DNA of 64,000 nucleotides from assembly GCF_020076305.1 (NCBI RefSeq), contig NZ_JAIQXE010000002.1:310001-374000 (forward strand). The letters are read 5' to 3'. The notes under the pieces were generated by a model. The model saw only the letters and a list, made by a program, of their open reading frames with translations, made no database searches and had not been told where the DNA came from. Positions 18,861 to 27,720 of this stretch are shown here, piece by piece. The position numbers were made by a program, and so were the translations under genes. Position 1 is the first letter of the stretch, and each line of letters starts with the position of its first letter. Source of the stretch: Flavihumibacter profundi. GTDB taxonomy: Bacteria; Bacteroidota; Bacteroidia; Chitinophagales; Chitinophagaceae.

Positions 18861-21671
18861 ATGTTCACCCGTATTTTTACGTTATTGGCTCTCCTTAGTG
18901 CTTTATTCACTGGTGTTCAAGGCCAGGTACAATCAAAGGCAAAAACATACAGATTATCAGGTAAGGTTATTGATGGTGCCAATGGCAATCCGGTTGCCGG
19001 CGCAAGTATTACCACCGAAAATGGTGCAAAAGGCATTACTACTGACGTTGAGGGCTTATTTTTTGTGTCCATCCAGCAGGATAAAAAATACACCATCCGT
19101 TTTTCAGCTGTAGGCTACAGCCAGAAGGAATTAGGTGATATTGAGTATACTGGTACGGAAATTCCTGCATTAACTATACAATTGGAAAGAAGTAAAAAGG
19201 AGCTGGCAACGGTAACTGTTAAGGCTAGTGCAAGAAAAGAGGCCCAGGCTTCCCTGTATTCCGTACAGAAAAACAGCTCCGCGATTTCTGATGGAATTTC
19301 CGCTGAATTGATCCGGAAATCGCCTGACAAAAATACCGGTGATGTGCTTAAAAGGGTCAGTGGCGCATCAGTGCAGGACAATAAATTTGTTATCATAAGG
19401 GGGCTGAGTGAAAGGTATAATGCTTCATTGCTGAATAATTCCGTTTTGCCAAGTACTGAAGCAGATAAAAAAGCCTTTGCATTTGACATTATCCCTGCTT
19501 CGATAGTGGATAACCTGGTTATTTATAAATCAGCGACTCCCGATTTGCCGGGTGATTTTTCAGGTGGCGCTATTAAAGTGTCTACTAAAGATTATCCCAA
19601 TAAAAAATTAAGTGAGTTTGAAATTTCTATTGGTTTTAATACACTTACCACCGGAAAAGACTTCTACAAAACCTCTCCGACTGGTTCGCTGGATAACCTT
19701 GGTTTTTTTGATGACTCCAGGTTAATACCTGGCCCATATTACAGGAATAAGAGTGGCTTCATTTTGCAAAGCCCCGAATTCAAGAATTCTGTCACAAAAA
19801 TGTTTTCCAACACTTATGGGAATGTGCCCGCCTCTAAAAGCGCACCGAATTTCAGGTTCAATTATACTGGCGGAAATACTTCACTGCTGAAGAACGGCAA
19901 TAAACTAGGGTATATCTATAATGTTGGTTATGGTATTGGTAGGGCAGTTTCTGACAGGGAAAGGTCTGAATTTGATATCAGCAGGCGCAATACCTATGAG
20001 TATAATACCAGCAATTATGATATGAAAAATAACTTATCTGCATTACTGAACCTCACTTATTCTTACCGGAAGAGCAAAATTTCTTTCAAGAACCTCTTCA
20101 ATAATAATTTTGTAAAGACCGGCAGTAACAGGGCAGGTAGTAACTATGAGAATGATCTTGGCAATACCTTCCTGGTTAAGAGTACGAATACCGAAGTTAC
20201 AGGCAATGGACTGGTCAACTCAGTCCTGGAAGGCTTGCACAAGATGAATAGCAGCTGGACGCTTGATTGGAATGCTTCTTATGCATTTACTTACAGGAAT
20301 CAACCCGACCAGAAAATATTAACTTTTAGAACACCCGATGGAAGTACTGGTGACTACTTTCTGAAACTGAATAATGAAAATTCTCCTGAGATCAGGAATG
20401 CCGGTCGGGTTTATTCCTTCCTGTCCGAATCAATTTATGGCGCTTCCGTAAATGCTACCAAACAGTTTAAAATGTTTAACCTGGATCAGAAATTCAGGAT
20501 GGGTACTATGAATTATTACAGGGACAGGAATGTTGAGGTAGATGCACTCGGTTATGCATCACAGGACTTCAGGGGAGTAACCATACCGGAATCGAAGTCA
20601 GCTACTTTTACTAACCTCTTCAGTAGCCAGAATATCGATAATTATAACCTTACTGTTGCCAACATTGAAACGAATTCCACCAACTATACGGGTAAAGCCC
20701 TTTTAAATGCCGGTTACCTGATGCTCGATAATAAATTTTCTGACCGCGTAAAGTTAACCTGGGGCGCAAGGGTTGAGAGATACAAGCAGGAATTAAAAGC
20801 GGCAGGAAAGGATGATAAAGTCTACACGAATACCGACCTGTTACCTTCTATGTTGCTCACTTATGCATTGAACAATAAAACCAATATCCGTGTTGCCGGG
20901 TCTCAGGCTGTTAACAGGCCTGAATTCAGGGAGCTGGCCGATTATAGCATCTACGATTATGACAATTATTTTGTAATCAGGGGAAACCCTAACCTGGCTC
21001 GTTGTAAGAATACCAATGCTGACCTGAAATACGAATGGTATCCTGCTGCCGGGGAAATTATTTCAGCAAGTCTTTTCTACAAGTATTTTGATAAGCCAAT
21101 TGAGCAGACGAATAAAGGCAATGATGTGCTGTCTTATGAGAACGCAGACCATGCTACAGCTTATGGTGTTGAAGTTGAAGTGAGGAAAAAACTGGATTTC
21201 ATTGCCAGCAGGTTCTTTAGCAATCTTACATTTTATGCCAATGCTGCATACATAAAAGGTTCAGTGCAGTTTGCTGGAACAACATCAAACAGTCCTTTGC
21301 AGGGGCAATCGCCTTACCTGGTTAATGGCGGATTGAATTATATGACTTCAGATGGTGGCTTCTCTGTAAATCTGTTGTATAACCGGATAGGGCCAAGGCT
21401 CCGGTTCCGCGCAATCAGTGGTGCTTCGCTGAATATTTTCGAAAAGCCCCGGGATCTCGTTGACTTGCAGATCAGTAAAAAACTACTCAGGAATAAACTG
21501 GAAGCAAAAATCACCTTTAGTGATATCCTGGCGCAACCTTTTACCTGGTATTATAAATACGACGTAAATCCAAAGAATACGAATTATGATCCATCGGTTG
21601 ATAAAATCATCAACAGTATGCGATACGGTTCTACTACAACACTTACCCTGAAATACAATTTTGGCAGCTAA
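18861..21671 (+). CDS. TonB-dependent receptor with carboxypeptidase-like domain
   Basis: This 936-aa outer-membrane receptor has a signal peptide (ends near VQGQ), a carboxypeptidase-like regulatory domain at about 30-115, a plug domain at about 125-240 (VLKRVSGASVQDNKFVIIRG segment) and a C-terminal beta barrel ending in LKYNFGS with the expected terminal aromatic pattern. It is not a SusC: it lacks the typical SusC plug signatures and no SusD follows. The next gene, 49 bp on, encodes a beta-helix-like lipoprotein, which may be a surface partner. The ligand is not evident; iron, phosphate-linked or organic substrates are all possible for this group. Confidence 0.9.
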   Translation: MFTRIFTLLALLSALFTGVQGQVQSKAKTYRLSGKVIDGANGNPVAGASITTENGAKGITTDVEGLFFVSIQQDKKYTIRFSAVGYSQKELGDIEYTGTEIPALTIQLERSKKELATVTVKASARKEAQASLYSVQKNSSAISDGISAELIRKSPDKNTGDVLKRVSGASVQDNKFVIIRGLSERYNASLLNNSVLPSTEADKKAFAFDIIPASIVDNLVIYKSATPDLPGDFSGGAIKVSTKDYPNKKLSEFEISIGFNTLTTGKDFYKTSPTGSLDNLGFFDDSRLIPGPYYRNKSGFILQSPEFKNSVTKMFSNTYGNVPASKSAPNFRFNYTGGNTSLLKNGNKLGYIYNVGYGIGRAVSDRERSEFDISRRNTYEYNTSNYDMKNNLSALLNLTYSYRKSKISFKNLFNNNFVKTGSNRAGSNYENDLGNTFLVKSTNTEVTGNGLVNSVLEGLHKMNSSWTLDWNASYAFTYRNQPDQKILTFRTPDGSTGDYFLKLNNENSPEIRNAGRVYSFLSESIYGASVNATKQFKMFNLDQKFRMGTMNYYRDRNVEVDALGYASQDFRGVTIPESKSATFTNLFSSQNIDNYNLTVANIETNSTNYTGKALLNAGYLMLDNKFSDRVKLTWGARVERYKQELKAAGKDDKVYTNTDLLPSMLLTYALNNKTNIRVAGSQAVNRPEFRELADYSIYDYDNYFVIRGNPNLARCKNTNADLKYEWYPAAGEIISASLFYKYFDKPIEQTNKGNDVLSYENADHATAYGVEVEVRKKLDFIASRFFSNLTFYANAAYIKGSVQFAGTTSNSPLQGQSPYLVNGGLNYMTSDGGFSVNLLYNRIGPRLRFRAISGASLNIFEKPRDLVDLQISKKLLRNKLEAKITFSDILAQPFTWYYKYDVNPKNTNYDPSVDKIINSMRYGSTTTLTLKYNFGS

Positions 21672-21720
21672 GCTGGCACCACACATCACCTATAACACTT
21701 TCTTTAAAAAAATAGAAATC

Positions 21721-23109
21721 ATGAAAAAGACCTTTTCAATTCTTTCTTTATCACTTGTTGTGCTAAGCATGGCTTGCAGCAAAAGTGACAGTATGCCGGA
21801 TCCTGTAACCCCGGTGCCACCGGTTGAAAACCTGAAACCCGATATCAGGGGAATTATCACAACCGACCAGCACTGGACAAAAGATAAAGTATATCGTCTT
21901 CGTGGTTATGTATACGTTTCAACAGGCGCAACACTTACCATTGATGCCGGTACAAAAATAGTATCCAGCAAAGATTCAGCAGGTGTATTGGTTATTTACA
22001 GGGGTGCTAAGATCCAGGCAAACGGAACTGCAGCTGAGCCTATCGTATTTACTTCAAATGAAACCAGCCCTGCTCCGGGTGACTTAGGTGGTGTTGTTTT
22101 AGTTGGGCAGGCAAAAGGAAACGGAAACCACTCAGTAGTTGAAGGTGGTGTTGATGCTGCCTTTAGCGCCTTTGGTGGTAATGATGATGCTGATAATTCC
22201 GGGACATTAAAATATGTGCGCATCGAATACGCCGGAAAAGCAGTTAACCCCGGGGATGAAATAAACGGATTGTCTTTATATGCTGTAGGGTCTGGCACAA
22301 CCATCGATTACGTGCAGGTTGTACGTGGACTTGATGATGCTTTCGAATTTTTCGGTGGCACCGTGAATTGTAAACACCTTATTGCTTACAACTCTGCTGA
22401 TGACGATTATGACCTGGATGACGGTTACCGCGGTAAAATCCAGTTTGCTATTTCTGTAAAAGATCCTGCTTTCACTGATGCAAAAGGAACCACTGGCGAC
22501 GTTTCAAATAACTTTGAAGTTGATAACGTAAACCCTGCTAATGGATTCCTTTTGTCAAGGGCTCCAATCACTTCACCTGTATTCTCAAATTTTACGGCTA
22601 TTGGTCCGAATGACGCAGCCAATACATCTGCTGATTATGGCTGGGGAATGCGTTGGAGAAGAGGTACAAAATTCATTTTGGCCAACTCGATAGTACTTGG
22701 TGGTAAAAAAGGTGGCCTGCGTTTACAGGAAGATTCAACTATCTCTTATTATAACAAGGGAATAAGTTCTTTCTATAACAGCTATGTACATGCAATAACT
22801 AACCCGATTGATGTTGTACTTAACCTGCCGATGAAAGACGGTTCAACCTATGATCTTGCTTCTGTAACTGATTTAACAACCAATACGTACAAGTCTGTTA
22901 TCCTTACTAATCCGGCTGACATGAAACTCACAGATCCATTCAACAATGCTGCCCCTAACCTTCAGCCTGCTGCCGGCTCTCCTGCACTGACTGGCGCATT
23001 GTTTGACCTGTCAGCTCTGAATGATGCTTTCTTTGATAAAGTTGCTTACAAAGGTGCTTTTGATGGCACTACCGACTGGACTGCAGGTTGGGCTGTATGG
23101 GGTAAATAA
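21721..23109 (+). CDS. Beta-helix-like surface lipoprotein paired with TonB receptor
   Basis: The start is ATG 21721, which gives a lipoprotein signal with Cys19 (MACSK); longer in-frame reading into the receptor gene lacks a signal peptide. The 462-aa product has repeated short beta strands typical of a right-handed parallel beta-helix (LRGYVYVSTGATLTIDAG, VLVIYRGAKIQANG), acidic D/N-rich turns (DDADNSG, DDDYDLDDGYRG) that suggest metal binding, and a WTAGWAVWGK end. Proteins of this type are common beside TonB receptors in Bacteroidota. Binding of the receptor ligand at the surface is the likely role, by analogy with SusD, but the fold differs from SusD. A terminator follows. Confidence 0.8.
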   Translation: MKKTFSILSLSLVVLSMACSKSDSMPDPVTPVPPVENLKPDIRGIITTDQHWTKDKVYRLRGYVYVSTGATLTIDAGTKIVSSKDSAGVLVIYRGAKIQANGTAAEPIVFTSNETSPAPGDLGGVVLVGQAKGNGNHSVVEGGVDAAFSAFGGNDDADNSGTLKYVRIEYAGKAVNPGDEINGLSLYAVGSGTTIDYVQVVRGLDDAFEFFGGTVNCKHLIAYNSADDDYDLDDGYRGKIQFAISVKDPAFTDAKGTTGDVSNNFEVDNVNPANGFLLSRAPITSPVFSNFTAIGPNDAANTSADYGWGMRWRRGTKFILANSIVLGGKKGGLRLQEDSTISYYNKGISSFYNSYVHAITNPIDVVLNLPMKDGSTYDLASVTDLTTNTYKSVILTNPADMKLTDPFNNAAPNLQPAAGSPALTGALFDLSALNDAFFDKVAYKGAFDGTTDWTAGWAVWGK

Positions 23110-23131
23110 CAAGGATAGGAATTAATTTTCT

Positions 23132-23177
23132 AAAGGGCGGACATATCAATTGGTGATGTGTCCGCCCTTTAATTTTT
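23132..23177 (+). terminator. Terminator after receptor/lipoprotein pair
   Basis: AAAGGGCGGACA and TGTCCGCCCTTT form a perfect 12-bp stem, followed by AATTTTT. It closes the 18861-23109 transcript. Confidence 0.88.
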
Positions 23178-23201
23178 ACCTTTATCAATTACGTAAAACG
23201 C

Positions 23202-23729
23202 ATGACTAATTTTTTTATCATACCCGGACTGGGTAATTCCGGGGAAGCACACTGGCAAACATGGTTTGAAAAGTCTGGCCCGAATTTCCTGCGTATCGAA
23301 CAAAAGGAGTGGGATGCCCCACTGTGTACTGATTGGATAACCCGGATTGAGAATAGCCTTGCCAACTATGATTTGTCATCCGTAGTTTTAATTGGCCATA
23401 GCCTGGGTTGCGCTACAATTGCCCACTGGGCAAACTATTACCAGAAGCAGGTGAAAGGTGCACTCCTTGTCGCACCCAGCGACCTGGAGGCGCCGGCTTA
23501 TGATTTTCCTGCAGTTGGCTTTGACCCCATTCCGCGGGATAAACTGAACTTTAAAACCATTGTTGTGGCAAGTGAAGATGATCCCTGGGTAAGTTTCGAA
23601 CGGGCCACCCGTTTTGCTAATAACTGGGGAAGCGAACTGGTGAATATTGGCAATGCCGGCCATATCAATACCGCTTCCGGTTTCGGGCCATGGCCAGTCG
23701 GTTTGGATATTTTAAAGAGGCTGATTTAA
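23202..23729 (+). CDS. RBBP9/YdeN family serine hydrolase
   Basis: This 175-aa alpha/beta hydrolase has the nucleophile Ser67 in GHSLG, the acid Asp in the ASEDDPWV segment and His in GHINTASG followed by FGPWP, the signature of the RBBP9/YdeN family (PF06821-like). Length is normal. The start M at 23202 directly precedes the first beta strand FFIIPG. No signal peptide, so cytoplasmic. Physiological substrate unknown. It ends 6 bp before the convergent OmpA gene. Confidence 0.88.
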   Translation: MTNFFIIPGLGNSGEAHWQTWFEKSGPNFLRIEQKEWDAPLCTDWITRIENSLANYDLSSVVLIGHSLGCATIAHWANYYQKQVKGALLVAPSDLEAPAYDFPAVGFDPIPRDKLNFKTIVVASEDDPWVSFERATRFANNWGSELVNIGNAGHINTASGFGPWPVGLDILKRLI

Positions 23730-23735
23730 ATTTCC

Positions 23736-24809
23736 TTACAGCTTAATAAATTCAACCCTCCGGTTCAGCGCTTTGTTTGTATTGCTATTATTTGGTGCGA
23801 TTGGTTCTTTTTCACCTTTGCCATCGGTTTCAAGGCGTGCTGCATCAATGTTAAAAGAACTGTTGAGTGCAATCTTAACTGCTGCCGCACGACGTTTGGA
23901 TAAATCAAGGTTGGTCGCATCATCTCCATCGGAGTCAGTGTGGCCAACAATTTTTACGCGCAGGGCAGGATTTTCTGTGAGTATTGTTGCTATCTCTTTC
24001 AAAGTGCCTGCAGATTCAGGTTTCAGTTTATCAGAATTAACATCAAAATAAATTCCGTAACTCACCAGTTTTCCTTCTGTGAGCAGTTTGTTGCGCATAT
24101 CAGGCAAGCCTGTTGCAATGCGAAGATTGCCAATCAATTCAACACCCCTGTCGAACCGGATCATATTGTATTTATAGTTTTTTGACATGGCTTTTGCAGC
24201 GTCAAAAAGCTTTGCTTCATCCTGGTAAATCCTGATCCTTTCTTTCTGGACCCAAATGGAAATGTGGTATTTATTATCCGCTACCTGTTTGTGCTCTGTT
24301 GTCCTGCCATCAAGCCCGGGACTGCCATCCCTGTACCAGGTGAAATAAGAATTATTATATGCAAATTCAAACCAAATTCCTGCATCTCCCGGTCTTGCCA
24401 ATCCGTAAAGCAGGTCTTTTGGCTTTGAAGTGCTGATCAGCATAAACCGATAGGTGGTGTTATTGTTATTAGCCTGGTCTTTTTGGGGGATCACATCAAA
24501 TTCAATCGTATAATTTTCGGGTAATTTTAAAGTGTCTGCTAAACAGGTGATGCCCTTGCTATTTGTTACTTTCAGCCATTTGCCCGGATATTTACCATAA
24601 GTGACAACCTCTCCTGATCCATTGGTATTCCAAAGGGTTGGGAAGTCACCAATATTTTCTGAAGAAAAATCATCAAAGAAAATTACTTTTTCACCCGGAA
24701 TAAAATCAAACTTGCTATATACCTGCGTAAGGGAATCGTTTACTTGTGCTGCCAGTTGCCTGCTGTTCATAAATAATAAAAAGCAAGCGGCTATATATCG
24801 TAGTTTCAT
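23736..24809 (-). CDS. OmpA family protein with LamG-like domain
   Basis: I chose ATG 24809 (357 aa) because the signal peptide (ends near LAAQ) starts there; the open frame extends 13 codons upstream. Residues about 45-230 form a concanavalin/LamG-like beta sandwich (KVIFFDDFS start, then YTIEFDVIP). The C-terminal 110 residues are an OmpA domain with GIYFDVNSDKL, VGHTDSDGDDATN and a final NRRVEFIKL. It should bind peptidoglycan from the periplasm. It is convergent with the YdeN-type hydrolase at 6 bp spacing. Confidence 0.88.
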   Translation of the reverse strand: MKLRYIAACFLLFMNSRQLAAQVNDSLTQVYSKFDFIPGEKVIFFDDFSSENIGDFPTLWNTNGSGEVVTYGKYPGKWLKVTNSKGITCLADTLKLPENYTIEFDVIPQKDQANNNNTTYRFMLISTSKPKDLLYGLARPGDAGIWFEFAYNNSYFTWYRDGSPGLDGRTTEHKQVADNKYHISIWVQKERIRIYQDEAKLFDAAKAMSKNYKYNMIRFDRGVELIGNLRIATGLPDMRNKLLTEGKLVSYGIYFDVNSDKLKPESAGTLKEIATILTENPALRVKIVGHTDSDGDDATNLDLSKRRAAAVKIALNSSFNIDAARLETDGKGEKEPIAPNNSNTNKALNRRVEFIKL

Positions 24810-24924
24810 ATGCGTTTTATTACTTGCGAATATAAAAGCAACACGCATCTTTAATGCTGATACTGCACCTGTACTAAAATGATTTATATCAGGATTTCAA
24901 CTGATGTTTAATGCTTTTAAGCAC

Positions 24925-26010
24925 CTACGCATTAAGATTACTATTGAGTAAACTATGCTGGCTGGCTGTATGCAGGTTACGCCAAACGCGGTTGATTTCT
25001 GTTGCCGGGTCGGCAGCGCGTAACCCGCAAAAGGGATACAATTCATCTGTTACCCGGCGGGCAGTATCGGCCAATTCATGGCTTGCCTGGCTCAGGCTTT
25101 CCAATAAAGCTGGTGGAATTACCCGATGACTGGCACAGTCCTGCCAGGAATCGGCAGCAAGCTGGTAAAACCGCCGACGAATATCATCCAGCTGGCCACG
25201 GCCCTTTTCAAGTATTCTTACAAAATGCGGCCTGGATTCCACACTAAAAAGTGTTTCACTCAATTCAATAAATCGCAGGGCCATGCCTGAACTATTTACC
25301 GCCAGGGTAGTTTCCGCTAACTGCAGGAATGGATATTGGTATATCGGGTCCATTAAAATTGCCTTTTGGTTATCTATTTGAAAAGTCCTGTTTTGCCTTA
25401 CCCGAAGCTCCCTTACTTCAAATGCCTGGCTTCCCGTAGCTATCATCCCCATAGTATGCCAGTTCTTATGAATGGTCACTTCATTTTTTAAAAACAGGAA
25501 GGACTGTACACGGGGACTTCCATCTGGGTTTTTCAATTGAATACCGTTTTCCTCAATAAAGCAGTTCGCGGTAAAAGCCGTAGCCAGGCTTGCCCCGGTT
25601 GCATAATTCCAGTAGCCGGTGATTTCATAGGCATCACCATTCTTTTTCGCAATGCCGGAGTTATTGCCACTGCCGGCCAGGCAAAATTCCGGATCATTAA
25701 AAACGGTGGCCACCAATTCGGAGTCCAGGAAACCAATAAACCAGGCCGCACCGGCACATAGTGTCACCGTCCAGCCAACTGAGCCATCAGCCCAGGCAAG
25801 GGCTTCTTCCCATTGCAAAACCTTCGGCAGCGTATATCCAAGCCCGTTAAACCGTCCAGGCACCAGTAACCGGAACCAGTTTTGCTGGTATATAATAGCC
25901 AGTTGGGCAGGATGCAATTCTTGCAGCATTTCTGCTTCCCCGGCATATTTACGAATCTCCCGCACAGATTCCGGAGATAATATTTCTGAAGGATGGTTAA
26001 TGTTAAACAT
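24925..26010 (-). CDS. Acyl-CoA dehydrogenase-fold flavoprotein
   Basis: This 361-aa protein matches the acyl-CoA dehydrogenase/group D flavin monooxygenase fold: an N-terminal helical part, a central beta domain (about 115-215, with GYWNYATGASLATA and the WHTMGMIATGS segment that lines the flavin) and a C-terminal helical bundle ending RVWRNLHTASQHSLL, typical of the two-component monooxygenase oxygenase subunits (HpaB-C/DszC type). It lacks the clear catalytic Glu of true acyl-CoA dehydrogenases, so hydroxylation or an inactive-type reaction is possible. No flavin reductase lies next to it. Substrate unknown. It stands alone. Confidence 0.75.
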   Translation of the reverse strand: MFNINHPSEILSPESVREIRKYAGEAEMLQELHPAQLAIIYQQNWFRLLVPGRFNGLGYTLPKVLQWEEALAWADGSVGWTVTLCAGAAWFIGFLDSELVATVFNDPEFCLAGSGNNSGIAKKNGDAYEITGYWNYATGASLATAFTANCFIEENGIQLKNPDGSPRVQSFLFLKNEVTIHKNWHTMGMIATGSQAFEVRELRVRQNRTFQIDNQKAILMDPIYQYPFLQLAETTLAVNSSGMALRFIELSETLFSVESRPHFVRILEKGRGQLDDIRRRFYQLAADSWQDCASHRVIPPALLESLSQASHELADTARRVTDELYPFCGLRAADPATEINRVWRNLHTASQHSLLNSNLNA

Positions 26011-26175
26011 CAGGTGAATGAAAGAAATGCCTCATGTATTTTTTCAAAGGAATACTTACATTTCAGGTAGGATCCAATAAGGCACCCATTAAGTATATTC
26101 CTGCAAAAATAACTATCTGCTGCAATCATCAGGCGTTTTAAATACTAAATTGTTAATTACAACAACGAAAATACT

Positions 26176-27657
26176 ATGCGTAAATTTTTGCTCCTTTTCC
26201 TTACCGGCATCACCTTTACAAGAGCAGGTGCACAGTTTAGTGTTCGGTATGATCCGGCTGTGCAGGATTCAAAAAACATTCAGTATTTCAAACCAAAGGG
26301 CAATCTTTTCGTAGGCGACTGTATCCCTTTTTTTCATGACGGCACTTACTTTCTCTACTGGTTGCTGGATTCTGCGCACCACGCAGCCCTGAACGGTTTG
26401 GGCGGGCACCAATGGACACTGAGCACTTCCAGGGACCTGGTCAACTGGCAACACCATCCTGTGGTGCTGGGAATTGATGAAGAATGGGAGAAATCTATAT
26501 GTACCGGCTCTGTTGTTTTTTCGAAAGGCCATTTCTATGCATTTTATGCTACCCGGCTGATTGGTGCCGACGGCCAGAAGATTGAGCAATTGAGTTATGC
26601 CATCAGCGAAGACGGTATCCATTTCAGGAAACAACAACCTAATCCATTTTACACATATGCAAAGGGATATAGTAAAAGGGATTTCAGGGATCCGAAAGTA
26701 GTGGTGGATTCTGCTGGCAAGTTTCATTTATTTGTTTCCAGCGCTACCGACAGTGCCATGAACGACTTTAATGGCGCCATGGTGCATATGGAATCTACCG
26801 ATTTGAAACACTGGTCGGTGAAACAGCCATTGATATGGAACCTTAAGGATGTACCCGAATGCCCCGACTATTTCAAATGGGGTAACTGGTATTACCTTAT
26901 CTATGGCCAGGGCGGAAATACCTTTTACCTGCAATCCACATCGCCTTACGGCCCCTGGCAATATCCTTCCAGCCAGGCACTGAACGAAGAATGGTCTAAT
27001 GTGGTGAAAACCGCTGCGTTCTCAAATGGCCGGAGGATTGCCGCAGGATGGATTCCATCCAGGCAGGACCACCTTGACGAAGGCCAGGAAATATTCGGCG
27101 GAAATATCGTCCTGCGTGAACTATCTCAGGAAAAAGACGGCAGCCTTTCTGCCCGCTTTCCTAAAGAAGTCATTCCTCCCGCAAGTGCAGCCATTCCCCT
27201 TAAGATGCTGGTTGATTCACTGACACATATTAACGGTAATGAATATTCGATTAATTCGCCCAATGGTATGGGCTCTTTTTTTATGGAGGGACTGCCATTG
27301 GATTGCAGGATCAGTTTTGAAGTGGAAATGACCGGAAAGGGTATTGAAGAATATGGCCTTTTCCTGCGGGGGGTAGACCGGCACCAGATGGGCTATAAGC
27401 TGGCCTTTTCACCGGTGAATAAAACAGCCATCCTGCATGAAAGCGCCATATCGGGACTTGATTTCCTTGGGAAAAAGATGACGGTTGATATTATAATGAA
27501 AGGGGATATCATTGATGTCAGCATCGGGAACAGGCGTTGTATTGTGAACCGGTTGGGTGAAATAAAGGGCAGCCAGCTGTGGTTTTATGGAAAACATGGC
27601 AAGGTGAGTTTCCGCTCTATCCGTATTTCTCCACTAGAGGTTCATGCAGAAAATTAA
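26176..27657 (+). CDS. GH32-type glycosidase (fructosidase-like)
   Basis: This 493-aa secreted protein (signal peptide ends near RAGAQ) has a five-bladed beta-propeller with the three acid residues of GH32: Asp48 in FVGDC (nucleophile position), the RDP motif with Asp172, and Glu228 in the EC motif of VPECPDY. Propeller sequences such as WTLSTSRDLVNWQHHPVVLG are typical of GH32. A C-terminal beta sandwich follows (about 335-493). The nucleophile motif is degenerate compared with WMNDPNG, so substrate may differ from fructans. It precedes the GH20 hexosaminidase by 63 bp in the same direction. Confidence 0.75.
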   Translation: MRKFLLLFLTGITFTRAGAQFSVRYDPAVQDSKNIQYFKPKGNLFVGDCIPFFHDGTYFLYWLLDSAHHAALNGLGGHQWTLSTSRDLVNWQHHPVVLGIDEEWEKSICTGSVVFSKGHFYAFYATRLIGADGQKIEQLSYAISEDGIHFRKQQPNPFYTYAKGYSKRDFRDPKVVVDSAGKFHLFVSSATDSAMNDFNGAMVHMESTDLKHWSVKQPLIWNLKDVPECPDYFKWGNWYYLIYGQGGNTFYLQSTSPYGPWQYPSSQALNEEWSNVVKTAAFSNGRRIAAGWIPSRQDHLDEGQEIFGGNIVLRELSQEKDGSLSARFPKEVIPPASAAIPLKMLVDSLTHINGNEYSINSPNGMGSFFMEGLPLDCRISFEVEMTGKGIEEYGLFLRGVDRHQMGYKLAFSPVNKTAILHESAISGLDFLGKKMTVDIIMKGDIIDVSIGNRRCIVNRLGEIKGSQLWFYGKHGKVSFRSIRISPLEVHAEN

Positions 27658-27720
27658 CCTGTATATTACCATGATACAATTTAAAAGTAAAGGATTCGTT
27701 GCATGTATTATTTTTAAGCA

